Under the pieces are notes generated by a model. The model was given only the letters and a program-made list of their open reading frames with translations. It searched no databases and was not told the origin of the DNA. This document shows positions 18,423 to 28,151 of a stretch of 64,000 nt of DNA, one piece after another. The stretch lies in assembly GCA_964551015.1 (NCBI GenBank), contig CAZKBP010000026.1, positions 23,533 through 87,532 of the forward strand. The letters are read 5' to 3'. The stretch comes from CAZKBP01 sp964551015 (GTDB lineage: Bacteria; Bacteroidota; Bacteroidia; Cytophagales; Microscillaceae). Numbering within the stretch: position 1 is the stretch's first letter; each line of letters opens with the position of its first letter. A program made the position numbers and the translations under genes.

Positions 18423-21400
18423 TTAGTTACCCGAAGGTAATCTAGGGGCGATCTTAAAAGTTCCTGCTCCGTGATAGGAGTAATACTGCCCATTGTACAT
18501 GGCTTCGGCACTTACGGGCCCCATCTGAAACTCCCCTTGCGTAACCGCACGGGCGAGGTAATAAAACGCTTGGGGCTTGCCCTTCACGGTGGTAAAAAGA
18601 TGGATACGATCATCTCTAATATCAAAATAATCAGGTCTATCTTTTGCTTCTAACCAAGGTAGATAGCTACTTCGGGTCAGGCGAGGATTTTCTATTTCTA
18701 GCCCAGCGGGTAGCATATCGGTGATGACGACATTTTCTAAATCGCCAAAATAGGGTTCAGAAACTACGGAGAGTTTTACGACTACCAAATCATTTTGTCG
18801 GAAGGTATAATCTCGGATCACTTTTCCGTCTCGATCATAAAAAGTTTTACGCACTTTTAGTTGCCGGTCTTCTTCTTTGACTTCTCCTTTGAGGCTCAGG
18901 CCGCTCATTTCCCAAAAATAATAAAGATTCCCTGAGCCTTGAGTGGCGATGCGTAATTGTTTTCCAGCTAAATCCTTTTCTAAAATCAAGTCTTCACTCA
19001 CGAAGGAGGCATAAGTATTTCCTCCTGCTAATACCTGTGCCTGAATTTGGCTTTGGCTGGTTCTTTTAGAGAGTTTACCCAAAGCCAGCAAGGCAAAGGC
19101 TCTCTCTTGGGTATTGAGGGATCGCTTTTGTTTGAGTTGCTCCGAAAGATGCTTGGCCATGGTAGGCACTTGCAGGTTGTTTTCATCTCCTTCTAGCAGG
19201 GCATTCAGAGCGAGTGCTTCGTCTCGGATATAGGAATAAAAGCTCCCCGAAAGTGCTTGTTCTGCATACTCTCCACTGAAACTCTGGGGAAGTAACGCTT
19301 GGTAGGTGGTTTTATCCCCTAATAATAAGTAAGAAGTAGCCAATAGATATTTAGAGTCTAATGCCAGTAATTTTTGATTTTCTTTATAATAATTCATCGT
19401 AGAGACATCTGGCTTTTTGGCCAAAGCCAGAATATACAGGCTATAAATTGCTTCTTTGGGGGCAATTTGTCTCTTGTAGCGACGGCGATTTCCTGCTAAT
19501 TCTTTGTAGTAATAATAAGTATGCGTATTTTTTTGAACCACCTGATCTTTCAGGTAGCCCAGCATTCTCTCCAGAGCGGAATTAGGCACATAATAACCCG
19601 TTTTTTGAGCCTCAATCATAAAATGTGAGGCATAAGCAGTCCCAAACCAGCTTGCCTCGTAGCTCCCCGGCCAATAACCCAAGCCACCGCTGTAATTCTG
19701 CATTGATAAAAGGCGCAAGATACCTGTTTTGACATTATTCTGAATTTCAGCCTCGTAGAGATCAACATTCTGCAAATCTGGGGAAATGGCTTTCATCAAG
19801 GCTTGGGCATATAATTGCGGGAAGACCGAAGAAGTAACTTGTTCTACACAGCCATAAGGATATGTAACCAAATAATCTAGACTATTCGCAAATTGAATCA
19901 TTGGAGATTTGCTAATCATCAGGCTGGCTTGGGTAGTCGAGGGCACCAGATTATTCTCTAATGATATTTGCGCCTGTTGCCCACCCGTGATACTACCCGC
20001 GCCGGCTCGTTTGACCAATCCTACCACGGGGCGGATGGTGATGTCCAATTTTTCGGTAAAGGTACGTCCCAAGGCAGTTAGGTTTACCTCTAGTTGAGCC
20101 TGGTCAATCACATCTTCGGCTCTAATCTCGAAGTGGGCTTGGTTTTCTCCCTGAGCTTTTAATTTTATATTTTCTTGAGCGTCGCCCAGAATTTTCAAAT
20201 TATCGGTCGTCTTGAGCTTGACCTGAGCCGTGAGGTCTTGATCGGTGGTGTTGAAAACAGTAACGGGAATTTTCACGCGGTCTTTAGGACTCAAAAAACG
20301 AGGTAATCCCGTGGAAATAACGACCGGATCGGCCACGGTCATACTCTTTTGTGCTGAGCCAAAGGCTCCATTCTTGAACGCCACGGCCATAATTCTCAGG
20401 CTTCCCGAAAAAGAAGGAATATCAATGGTATAATCTACCTCTCCGGCGGCATTGGTTGCTAAAATACCACTCCAAAAGCGAACCAATTTTACCCTTTGGT
20501 TCACTACTGGATTGACCCTCAAAGACATATCTGCTCCTCCCCCCGTACTGGATTTGCTCAGACTGATTTCGGGAAAAAGCTGTGGGTAAATATCATAAGC
20601 TTCTACCTCCAGACTTCTTTTTTGGAAGAAATAAGCGTGTGGATCAGGAGTCTGAAAATTTTTAAGTTGCAGAATACCTTCGTCCACCACGGCAATGGTT
20701 ACCTGCACATCCGCCTGTGGTCGATTGGTTCTGACCTTAATGGTTTGTTTTTGTTTGGATTCGGTTTTTTCTACGGCCTCGATGCTTAATTCCAGCTTGC
20801 TTTGGGGGTCTTCTACCTGAATAGGATGGAAGCCGTGCGCCACCGTCAGCGGAATTGCGCCATCACTCAATGGCTTGATAAGTGTGGCGGAGATGTAAGT
20901 ATTCGGCAAATGCACACCTTGAATATCGAGCGTAGTGGTGGCCGTTTTGTTTTGGGTGTTGAGGTAGAAATGCTTGAGTACTTGATCTCTTTCTACGGTA
21001 ACCAGCATTTTACCATCAAAAGGTGCCGTGAATAAAAGCTTGGCTTGCTCACCCACTTGGTAAGTGTCTTTGTCCGTTTCTATTTTAATTTTACCGTCTC
21101 TATCTATCTGAAAAGCGGTATTATCCGTGTAAGCATAGCCATAAGCATAAAAGCGACGGCTCACATGGTTTTCGGCATCGGGCAAGGACAAGCGTATTTC
21201 GTAATGCCCCGAAAGACGAGGAATGTAGCTAAAAGCAGTATTGGTGCCACTGATTTGAACAGTCTTTTCTTCTAAAATTTCCTCCTGTTTTTTAGACACG
21301 TATTGTAGTTCGCCGTTGTAGCTTTTCTCCAATACAGTTTGCCATTTGTAGCGAATTACTTGGAGCAATGCTTCGGATGAGATCGGGGTTTCCTGACGAT

Positions 21401-23891
21401 TTAAAGCCAATAGACCTACCGACAAATTCCGATTGGTGCTTATATAGTCGTCTACTTCTTGGATTCCTAGTAAAGCATTTTGGGTGAAAATATCAAAATC
21501 AGTCCGGCGACTGACCGAGCGACCTGTTTCGTCAAAAACCGTGGCTAAGACTTCGCCTTGAAGCAACCCCAAATTTTCATACTCTTTTGGAATTAAAAAA
21601 CCCTCGTAAGCCAAGCCGTCTTGGTTAGTACTTCCCTCCGAATTTTTAGTATCCAGTACTTGTCCGTAGCTGTAATTTCGGGTAGAAGCTTGCTCCAGAT
21701 CAAAGTTATAATCAGTAAAGGCTTCAGGTTGGAAACTTTTTTTCCTGAGTGTAAAAGTAGTCTGATAGTTTTTATTAGCAGCAGGAGGCCCGAAGAGATT
21801 GACCGCCTTGATTTTTGCTCGTACGGAATCTCCAGCGTCATAGCTACCCTTGAATGGACTTTTATAATCAGCGTCCATCAAATTAATTCCCACCCGAATC
21901 CGATCGGGCATAAATTCTTCCACGCTCACGGGCATGGAGGTCAGTAGTTGATCGGTGGCACTGTATACTTCCGCGTAATAAGTGCCCGTGATGGCCGAAG
22001 GGGGCAAATCAATAGAAATAGCGTAGGCTCCTTGTTCGTTCAGAGTTGCTCTAAACTGGGTCAAATCTCGTCCATTGGGCAATTTGAATTTGACTTTGAT
22101 GGGAATTTTGCCCACAGTTTTCCACTGGCGATCTCTCAAAATCACATTGAGATTCACCTGTTCTCCCGGGCGATAAAGATCTCTTTCGCCGTAAAGAAAA
22201 GCTTGGTAGCCCGAAGCACTCAGACTTATCCCTCCGGTGTCGAAATTACGAGTATTCACTGGAGAGTACTCAGGGTATAGATAGTTAAAATCTTGGTTGG
22301 TCTGTGCCGTAATCAATTCCACTCTGGCATCAGGATATTTTTTCTTGACTCCGGCCAACACGGCCACTCCATTGTTATCTGTACGAGCAGAGCTAATCAC
22401 CTGATTACTTTGGCTTACCAGATTTACATTCACCCCCCCCATCGCTTGGGCGTTCATCAGAGAATTGGCAAAAACAAGGTAATCTTCCTGAGTTTCTTTG
22501 ACAATGAGGCCAATGTCAGAAATAGAAATGAGTCGGTTACTGTTCAGCCACTGCTCTTCGTTCGAGTTGACCTGCACGGCATACACACCTTTATCGCTAT
22601 TGATTTGATCCAAATTTAGATTTAGCACCCGAAAATCACTCACCAAGGGAAGGGTTTTGGTATCGTAAGTACGCTCCAAGATCAAATCCCCATAGTCCTG
22701 AAAACGCCGACGATAAGCATTCATATTATCGTACAAGTCGCGATGCTGTCGGATAAAATGGATCAAATTATTTTCATAAATCTTATAAACTTTGAGTTCT
22801 ACCTGAGGCACGTTGTGGATACGAATGCCAACATTTTTTTGCCCCTTACTAGACAAGTATTTCGCACCTTGGGGAGCAAAACTGATAGAGGGTTTGATTT
22901 CTCCAAAAGAGATTTCACGAGTAAAGTCCTCTCGCATCGTAGCCCCGAATATGCCCCTCAATTCATTATTGATTTTTAGCGTGTAATCTCCACCCGGTTG
23001 GAAATTTCCTTTTACCAAAAAGCCATCCTCCAGCAGTTGTACTTCATAAACCATTTTGGGTTGAATATCGAGGTTATTGAGGATTTGCACCAAATTGACA
23101 GACTGATTGGTTTTGACCCGGATATGCCCTCTAAATTCCTCAAACTCAGGAATCACTTCTTTAATGACCAAGCGATTTTTGTTGGGAGATTCTGCTTTAA
23201 ACTCAATGGCCTTGAGAGTAGTGTAATCGCTTTCGGCACATTTGACCCCAGGGGCGATCGAGAATTCTAATAATTTATCTCCCAAATCCAGACTTCCTAC
23301 TTCCTCGATCACCAGTTCTACTACTTCGGAAGGTTCGTGGTTAAGCACCCGAACCGCCGGAATAGACTCTCCACCTGCGCTCAGACTCACCAGTTCTTGC
23401 ATACTCAGGGGAAATACTTTATAATTAAAATTGAGGTTGACCCTTAATTGGTTAGTACGGCGATCATCTTGTGACCAGAAAATATCGGTATCTTCGAGTT
23501 TTAGATAATAGGTATGAAATTTTACCGCAGAGGCTTCTCCCACCGAAAGACCATCTTTGGTTTGGCTCACCCACTGAGGATTAGGCTTCGCCTCGTAATC
23601 AGTACTGGGTTGGAAGCCCTTCACGGGTGAAAAAACCAGTTCATAGGGCGATATCCACTTGTATTTACCCGCTACCTTTGGCTCAAATTGGATGTAACTC
23701 GTGGTATCCCAAACATTGAGCAGGCTATCGGGCACCAAAGAGCGATTGAAGGTAAAGGTAAGATTTTCTTGGGTAGGAATGGCTTCCTGAAAGCTCGTCT
23801 GGGTAATCTCTACCAAGTTTTTTTGTGAACAGGTGCTTAGTAGTAGTCCTAAGCTTAGAATCAGGGCTAAAAGGGGGCGAGTGCTACCCAT
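18423..23891 (-). CDS. Alpha-2-macroglobulin family lipoprotein
   Basis: A 1822-residue protein, the length of bacterial YfhM-type macroglobulins. The signal peptide ends in a lipobox (LLLSTC, lipidated Cys21). It has MG-type beta-sandwich repeats (about 40-900), a bait-region-like segment, an A2M core (VRFWSGILATNAAGEVDYT), and a thioester domain with C1348-V-E-Q1351 in YPYGCVEQV, followed by alpha/alpha toroid helices and a receptor-binding-like C-terminal domain. The intact CxEQ suggests a working thioester that covalently traps proteases that get into the envelope. In E. coli the yfhM gene pairs with pbpC; here no PBP1C is nearby, and the divergent neighbour is an FtsX-type permease. Confidence 0.93.
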   Translation of the reverse strand: MGSTRPLLALILSLGLLLSTCSQKNLVEITQTSFQEAIPTQENLTFTFNRSLVPDSLLNVWDTTSYIQFEPKVAGKYKWISPYELVFSPVKGFQPSTDYEAKPNPQWVSQTKDGLSVGEASAVKFHTYYLKLEDTDIFWSQDDRRTNQLRVNLNFNYKVFPLSMQELVSLSAGGESIPAVRVLNHEPSEVVELVIEEVGSLDLGDKLLEFSIAPGVKCAESDYTTLKAIEFKAESPNKNRLVIKEVIPEFEEFRGHIRVKTNQSVNLVQILNNLDIQPKMVYEVQLLEDGFLVKGNFQPGGDYTLKINNELRGIFGATMREDFTREISFGEIKPSISFAPQGAKYLSSKGQKNVGIRIHNVPQVELKVYKIYENNLIHFIRQHRDLYDNMNAYRRRFQDYGDLILERTYDTKTLPLVSDFRVLNLNLDQINSDKGVYAVQVNSNEEQWLNSNRLISISDIGLIVKETQEDYLVFANSLMNAQAMGGVNVNLVSQSNQVISSARTDNNGVAVLAGVKKKYPDARVELITAQTNQDFNYLYPEYSPVNTRNFDTGGISLSASGYQAFLYGERDLYRPGEQVNLNVILRDRQWKTVGKIPIKVKFKLPNGRDLTQFRATLNEQGAYAISIDLPPSAITGTYYAEVYSATDQLLTSMPVSVEEFMPDRIRVGINLMDADYKSPFKGSYDAGDSVRAKIKAVNLFGPPAANKNYQTTFTLRKKSFQPEAFTDYNFDLEQASTRNYSYGQVLDTKNSEGSTNQDGLAYEGFLIPKEYENLGLLQGEVLATVFDETGRSVSRRTDFDIFTQNALLGIQEVDDYISTNRNLSVGLLALNRQETPISSEALLQVIRYKWQTVLEKSYNGELQYVSKKQEEILEEKTVQISGTNTAFSYIPRLSGHYEIRLSLPDAENHVSRRFYAYGYAYTDNTAFQIDRDGKIKIETDKDTYQVGEQAKLLFTAPFDGKMLVTVERDQVLKHFYLNTQNKTATTTLDIQGVHLPNTYISATLIKPLSDGAIPLTVAHGFHPIQVEDPQSKLELSIEAVEKTESKQKQTIKVRTNRPQADVQVTIAVVDEGILQLKNFQTPDPHAYFFQKRSLEVEAYDIYPQLFPEISLSKSSTGGGADMSLRVNPVVNQRVKLVRFWSGILATNAAGEVDYTIDIPSFSGSLRIMAVAFKNGAFGSAQKSMTVADPVVISTGLPRFLSPKDRVKIPVTVFNTTDQDLTAQVKLKTTDNLKILGDAQENIKLKAQGENQAHFEIRAEDVIDQAQLEVNLTALGRTFTEKLDITIRPVVGLVKRAGAGSITGGQQAQISLENNLVPSTTQASLMISKSPMIQFANSLDYLVTYPYGCVEQVTSSVFPQLYAQALMKAISPDLQNVDLYEAEIQNNVKTGILRLLSMQNYSGGLGYWPGSYEASWFGTAYASHFMIEAQKTGYYVPNSALERMLGYLKDQVVQKNTHTYYYYKELAGNRRRYKRQIAPKEAIYSLYILALAKKPDVSTMNYYKENQKLLALDSKYLLATSYLLLGDKTTYQALLPQSFSGEYAEQALSGSFYSYIRDEALALNALLEGDENNLQVPTMAKHLSEQLKQKRSLNTQERAFALLALGKLSKRTSQSQIQAQVLAGGNTYASFVSEDLILEKDLAGKQLRIATQGSGNLYYFWEMSGLSLKGEVKEEDRQLKVRKTFYDRDGKVIRDYTFRQNDLVVVKLSVVSEPYFGDLENVVITDMLPAGLEIENPRLTRSSYLPWLEAKDRPDYFDIRDDRIHLFTTVKGKPQAFYYLARAVTQGEFQMGPVSAEAMYNGQYYSYHGAGTFKIAPRLPSGN

Positions 23892-23928
23892 AGTTTTCGT
23901 GATTAGTTGCTAACTTTGTTTGGTAGAG

Positions 23929-23959
23929 TAAAGATAAGATGATTTTCCTAGATCACAAA
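23929..23959 (-). promoter_or_regulatory. Candidate promoter of the alpha-2-macroglobulin gene
   Basis: On the minus strand, TTTG (23956-23959) and TATCTTTA (23929-23936, one mismatch to TAnnTTTG) are 19 bases apart, about 38 bp before the ATG. On the plus strand TAACTTTG at 23911-23918 could serve the divergent permease gene, so the two starts may share this region. Confidence 0.45.
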
Positions 23960-24093
23960 TAGAATTTGTATCGTTTCTGGAAAGTCAGTTGCCCTTGAGA
24001 ATGCTTGTACACTGCTTTTCTGGGGTTTTGTTCTTTGTGTTTTCCAAGTCTACCTGAGAAGCATTCAACTCTTAATAAACAATCGCTTAGATT

Positions 24094-25254
24094 TTGAAAA
24101 TATTCTCTATTCTTCTATACGCTATACAATCACTGAGCCGCCGCTGGCAAAAACAGTTGATGCTGATCCTGGTCTACACCTTGGTAGTAGCTTTTTATGC
24201 TTCTATTATCTTTTTCACGACGGCCTTGCGCTACGAAACCCAAACGGTACTTCAAGACTTACCCGAGCTTTGGGTACAGAAGCTGGCGGGCGGACGCTTA
24301 GTACCCATGAATCAAAGCATTGCCGATTCTATCCAAGGCATTCGGGGCATCAAGCGGCTTGTTCCTCGTATTTGGGGCTACAATTTTGATGCGCCCACAG
24401 GGGCAGTTTTCACGGTGATGGGTTCAGACTCGCTCCTTCGGGGCTTGGATTTGGTCAAAACCACCCACCAAGGTCGGCTCGAGGAAGATATGGCCTTGGT
24501 GGGCACAGGCATTCTAGAGCTCAGGGGGATTCGTCTGGGTGAAAATATCACGCTCTTAGACGATCGGGGTGAGATCAACAGCTTCCAAATCGTGGGCACA
24601 TTCCAGTCCGCTTCTGATTTGTTAAGTAAAGATTTAATCATCCTCTCCCCTGCTTCCGCCCGTAAGGTTTTGGGCTTGGCTCCCGATGAAATGACCGACT
24701 TGGGTTTGGAGGTTTACAACGAACTGGAGGTAGAGAATATCGGGCGCAAGATTGATCGTCAGTTAGCGGGTGTGCGGGTGGTTACCCTGGATCAACTCAG
24801 GGCGACTTATGCGACTTTGTTTAGCTGGAGGGGTGGTATTTTTATCTACGGGGCGATCATTTCGGTATTTTCCTTTTTGATTTTGGCTTGGGAAAGAGCC
24901 AGTGGGCTAAGCCCCGAGGAGCGCAAGGAGTTGGGCATTTTGAAAGCCATTGGCTGGCAAATCTCAGAAGTACTCTGGTTAAAATTCTGGGAGGGCATCA
25001 TCATCTCCGGTACGGCGACTTTGACGGGTATTTTGGTGGCTTACCTGCACGTGTTCATTTTACAGGCTCCTTTCCTAAAACCCTTCTTGATTGGCTGGTC
25101 GGTGCTTTACCCTGATTACAATTTGACACCCGTATTAGACGGAGGCAGCCTCTTGGCAATCGTGGTGCTGTCGGTTATCCCTTATCTCTCGGCCACCCTA
25201 ATTCCAGCTTGGCGGGGGGCGATTACTGATCCGGCGGAGGTGATGCGGGGTTAA
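24094..25254 (+). CDS. FtsX/MacB-type ABC transporter permease
   Basis: A 386-residue protein starting at TTG 24094. Topology is of the MacB/FtsX type: membrane helix 1 (about 18-42), a large extracytoplasmic MacB_PCD-like domain (about 45-240), then three helices (about 250-270, 295-325, 345-370) ending with the typical PAWRGAITDPAEVMRG. Such permeases work with a LolD/MacB-like ATPase in lipoprotein release, efflux or peptidoglycan-hydrolase control. No ATPase is encoded beside it, so the partner must be elsewhere. It is divergent from the macroglobulin gene. Confidence 0.85.
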   Translation: MKIFSILLYAIQSLSRRWQKQLMLILVYTLVVAFYASIIFFTTALRYETQTVLQDLPELWVQKLAGGRLVPMNQSIADSIQGIRGIKRLVPRIWGYNFDAPTGAVFTVMGSDSLLRGLDLVKTTHQGRLEEDMALVGTGILELRGIRLGENITLLDDRGEINSFQIVGTFQSASDLLSKDLIILSPASARKVLGLAPDEMTDLGLEVYNELEVENIGRKIDRQLAGVRVVTLDQLRATYATLFSWRGGIFIYGAIISVFSFLILAWERASGLSPEERKELGILKAIGWQISEVLWLKFWEGIIISGTATLTGILVAYLHVFILQAPFLKPFLIGWSVLYPDYNLTPVLDGGSLLAIVVLSVIPYLSATLIPAWRGAITDPAEVMRG

Positions 25255-25343
25255 GGGTTGTTTAGAAACCATTGGGAGGGTGCTAAAAAAGCTTTTTGAT
25301 ACTTCATTCCTAATCACAGCACAGAAAATACAATTGATAAGAT

Positions 25344-25378
25344 CAAAAATACAGACCCGGGCCGTGGCCCGAGCCTGT
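25344..25378 (-). terminator. Terminator of the 25407-27203 gene
   Basis: A GC-rich hairpin (CGGGCC GT GGCCCG with outer ACAG/CTGT pairs, 25351-25378). Read on the minus strand it is followed by TATTTTTG. It lies between two convergent genes; on the plus strand there is no T run. Confidence 0.7.
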
Positions 25379-25406
25379 TAAGAAAGAAACTAGCTATACG
25401 AGAAAT

Positions 25407-27203
25407 TTATCGGGCAAATTTCTTATTGGCGCAATTATATTGAGTAGGATTAGCCGAATAACTGTTGCCAAAACGCGTGTCGCTGTATTTTCCATTGCCA
25501 AGATATTTCTGATAAATACTAAAAATGTAATGAAAGCACTTGCCCTCCTGATCGGTGAAAGCAAAGAAATAAACTGGGCCGCTGCGGCTCACAGGAGTTC
25601 CCAGAGCATTGACTTTTACTTCCCAGGTAGTTTGATTGTAATTCCCATCTTGTACTACGATTCCATCCACTTTGACCCCACCGTGGTTTTTGGCTACTTG
25701 AAGAGCTAGTTGTTTTACTTGTGCCATAGAAACTGGCTGAAAGTTGTGATCGTACAGCTTAGGATCGTTAAACATTTCGGGTAAGCCGCGCTGCTCGATC
25801 AGGGCGTCTTCCATGGAGGCAAGGTTTGCTTCCAGTAATTTTTCGGAATCGGCTTGTAGCTTAGCTTTGTCCATTCCGCTCAGGCTGAGGGACATTTTAC
25901 CCTGAGCCAATACAGGAGAACCATAAGAACGATCTTTAGGATCTGTAAATTTAAACTCAAAAGTATGGGTTCGGGGAGATTTGTCGGCAATCATTTTTAC
26001 AAATTCGCGGAAAATACCAGATTCTAGTGGTTTCAACTCAGCAGGCTTGATCGCAAAGGTTAGGTAAGCTTGGTTGGCCTTTTCGCTCACGTTTTTAAAA
26101 TCACGCAGTTTAATGTAATCATCGTTGATCTCTAATTGGAGCGTGATGTTGGCGGGAACCAAGATACGCTGTCCTTCATAAAAATCTTGTTGTGCTTTGG
26201 GTTCTACGACCTGCATAAGTTCCATACTTTCTTCCAGCAGTAGTACGCCGTAGATGTTGTCGTTGATGCTAAAATCCGTGCTAAAGTCGGTGTCCTTGGC
26301 GTTTTTGACGTCAATGGGGTTTTTGGAGAAAAGGATTTTGCCCACGTTAGCCTTGTGGAAGTCGCCAGCCATGGCGTTAGCTAACTCTTTTCCACCTAAT
26401 TCTTTCAAAGTGGCTTTCAAGTCATTTTCCAAAGTAGTCATTTGACCAGAAATGGAACTACCTTCGGGTAGGATTTGCTTGAAAAGATCAAAAGCTTTGA
26501 TGGTAGATTGCATCAAGCGGATGGCTCCACCCTTATCTTTTTCCTTGTATTCATAGGCGACCTCGATGAAGTAATCAGCCGCCTGCTTCAATCCGGTTAC
26601 GGGGTTACCACTAGAAGTATCATTTTCACGATCCCAGAATTTTTGTGTTAGCTCGAGAAATTTTTCTGTTTTTAGTTCGTTAAAAGCTTTCAAAGCTTTG
26701 GCTCCTTTGTGCTGATAGCCAGTATAGCCGTCATCATACCAAATCTTATAGACCTGTGAATTGCGAGCACTCATATCGCCTTTGGAAAGAGCCGCAGCCA
26801 TTTTGTTGTAACGCTCGATGTCCGCTTTATTTTCTTCGTAGAACTTGAATACATCCTTACTGGCTAATTGTTGGAGTTCCTGATTGGCTTTATTCACATG
26901 CTGAGCGGCTGTATTAGGCTCCCAGAAGTTTTCAAAATAACGTTCCTTCTCGATAAAAGAATAATTCACCACGGCTCTCTCGTAGAAAGCTTCGGCGAGT
27001 TCTTCGGCCTTTTTGTTGTCCTCTTCTGTAACTTTAGGGATTCCAGATAAAGCTTTAACTGGATCGCTGGAGCTAGTAGAAGCATTTTTATCTTTTTTCT
27101 TTACTTTATTCAGTAAGCCCTTCAATTGAGCCTGACTTGCCTGAGGAGTCGCCAAAAGTAGGGTAAAGGCGACGATGCTGAATAACCAGAGTCTTCTTTT
27201 CAT
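25407..27203 (-). CDS. Large secreted protein of unknown function
   Basis: A 598-residue protein with a clear signal peptide (cut after PQASQA, residue 25) and a Lys-rich stretch (about 30-40) after it. The middle (about 60-290) is helical and charged; the C-terminal half (about 300-598) is mixed alpha/beta, with a TTWEVKVNALGTPVSR strand region and two late cysteines (GKCFHY and YNCANKK). I recognise no domain. It has its own terminator and no operon partner. It is probably periplasmic or exposed on the surface. Confidence 0.8.
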   Translation of the reverse strand: MKRRLWLFSIVAFTLLLATPQASQAQLKGLLNKVKKKDKNASTSSSDPVKALSGIPKVTEEDNKKAEELAEAFYERAVVNYSFIEKERYFENFWEPNTAAQHVNKANQELQQLASKDVFKFYEENKADIERYNKMAAALSKGDMSARNSQVYKIWYDDGYTGYQHKGAKALKAFNELKTEKFLELTQKFWDRENDTSSGNPVTGLKQAADYFIEVAYEYKEKDKGGAIRLMQSTIKAFDLFKQILPEGSSISGQMTTLENDLKATLKELGGKELANAMAGDFHKANVGKILFSKNPIDVKNAKDTDFSTDFSINDNIYGVLLLEESMELMQVVEPKAQQDFYEGQRILVPANITLQLEINDDYIKLRDFKNVSEKANQAYLTFAIKPAELKPLESGIFREFVKMIADKSPRTHTFEFKFTDPKDRSYGSPVLAQGKMSLSLSGMDKAKLQADSEKLLEANLASMEDALIEQRGLPEMFNDPKLYDHNFQPVSMAQVKQLALQVAKNHGGVKVDGIVVQDGNYNQTTWEVKVNALGTPVSRSGPVYFFAFTDQEGKCFHYIFSIYQKYLGNGKYSDTRFGNSYSANPTQYNCANKKFAR

Positions 27204-27489
27204 TGCGAGTAGTGTTTTAATGTAAGGTTTGGACTATAACTGCCGCTAAAGAAAGGAGAACCAGGTTTGAAATCAATCCGTAAAATTCCGTAAAGTTTAT
27301 GGAAAATATGATTTGACATCAGAGGCTTGCTTAGAGATCAGACTTCTTCTGCCTGGTGTTTTTTTGTGTGGAAAAAGCAACTTCGCAACTCTACCGCGGA
27401 GTCATAAACCAGAAGAAGAGCTTAGAACCTAGAAGCGCAAGGATTAGGGGTTTGTGAGGTGAATTTTCATGATGATCTCACGGCATTTT

Positions 27490-28146
27490 TCAATCCAAAT
27501 AAATCAATCCCTCTTTAATAGCGTACTTGATCAAATCCACATTGTTGTGGAAATCCATTTTCTCGAAAATATTTTTCTTATGCGATTCTACCGTTCGAGG
27601 ATTGATACACAACTGGTCAGCTACTTCTTTGTAACTTAAGCCTTCGGCAAAGGCTTTCAAAACTTGTAATTCTCGTTCGCTCAATGCTTTCTTAGCAGGC
27701 TGTTTTTTAATTTTAACTTTCTGCGCCAAGGTTTTGAAAACGCTATGGGTGATATCCTTGCCAAAGAAGAGATCACCCCGTTGGATCGTCAGAAGCGCAT
27801 CTACCCATTCTTGGCGGGAGCAATTTTTGGGAAGGAAGCCTTGCGCTCCCGCTTTTACGGCTGCCTCGATATAAGGTATCTGAGTATTGGCACTGAGCAT
27901 GAGCGTTTTGATCTGAGGGTAATCCTTTTGTAGTACTTTGGCAATCTCAATACCCGACATGCCCGGCAGGGCAATATCCAAAACCACGATTTGAGGCTGG
28001 TGTTTTTTGAGTAAGACAAACAAACTTTTGGCTTCCCCAGCCTCTCCGATGACTTTGATTTTAGGATGTCCTAATAAGAGGGCGCGGAGGCCATCTCGCA
28101 CGATTTCGTGATCATCAACAATGATAATTTCAATAATCTCAATCAT
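27490..28146 (-). CDS. NarL/LuxR-family response regulator
   Basis: A 218-residue protein. The receiver (1-120) has DD at 11-12, phospho-acceptor Asp57 (VVLDIALPGMSG) and a Lys in FLPKN. A LuxR-type helix-turn-helix follows (about 155-215; LSERELQVLKAFAEGLSYKE, then INPRTVESHKKNIF). It lies 5 bp downstream of the TPR histidine kinase on the same strand, making a standard two-component pair. The DNA target is unknown. Confidence 0.95.
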   Translation of the reverse strand: MIEIIEIIIVDDHEIVRDGLRALLLGHPKIKVIGEAGEAKSLFVLLKKHQPQIVVLDIALPGMSGIEIAKVLQKDYPQIKTLMLSANTQIPYIEAAVKAGAQGFLPKNCSRQEWVDALLTIQRGDLFFGKDITHSVFKTLAQKVKIKKQPAKKALSERELQVLKAFAEGLSYKEVADQLCINPRTVESHKKNIFEKMDFHNNVDLIKYAIKEGLIYLD

Positions 28147-28151
28147 GTTTT

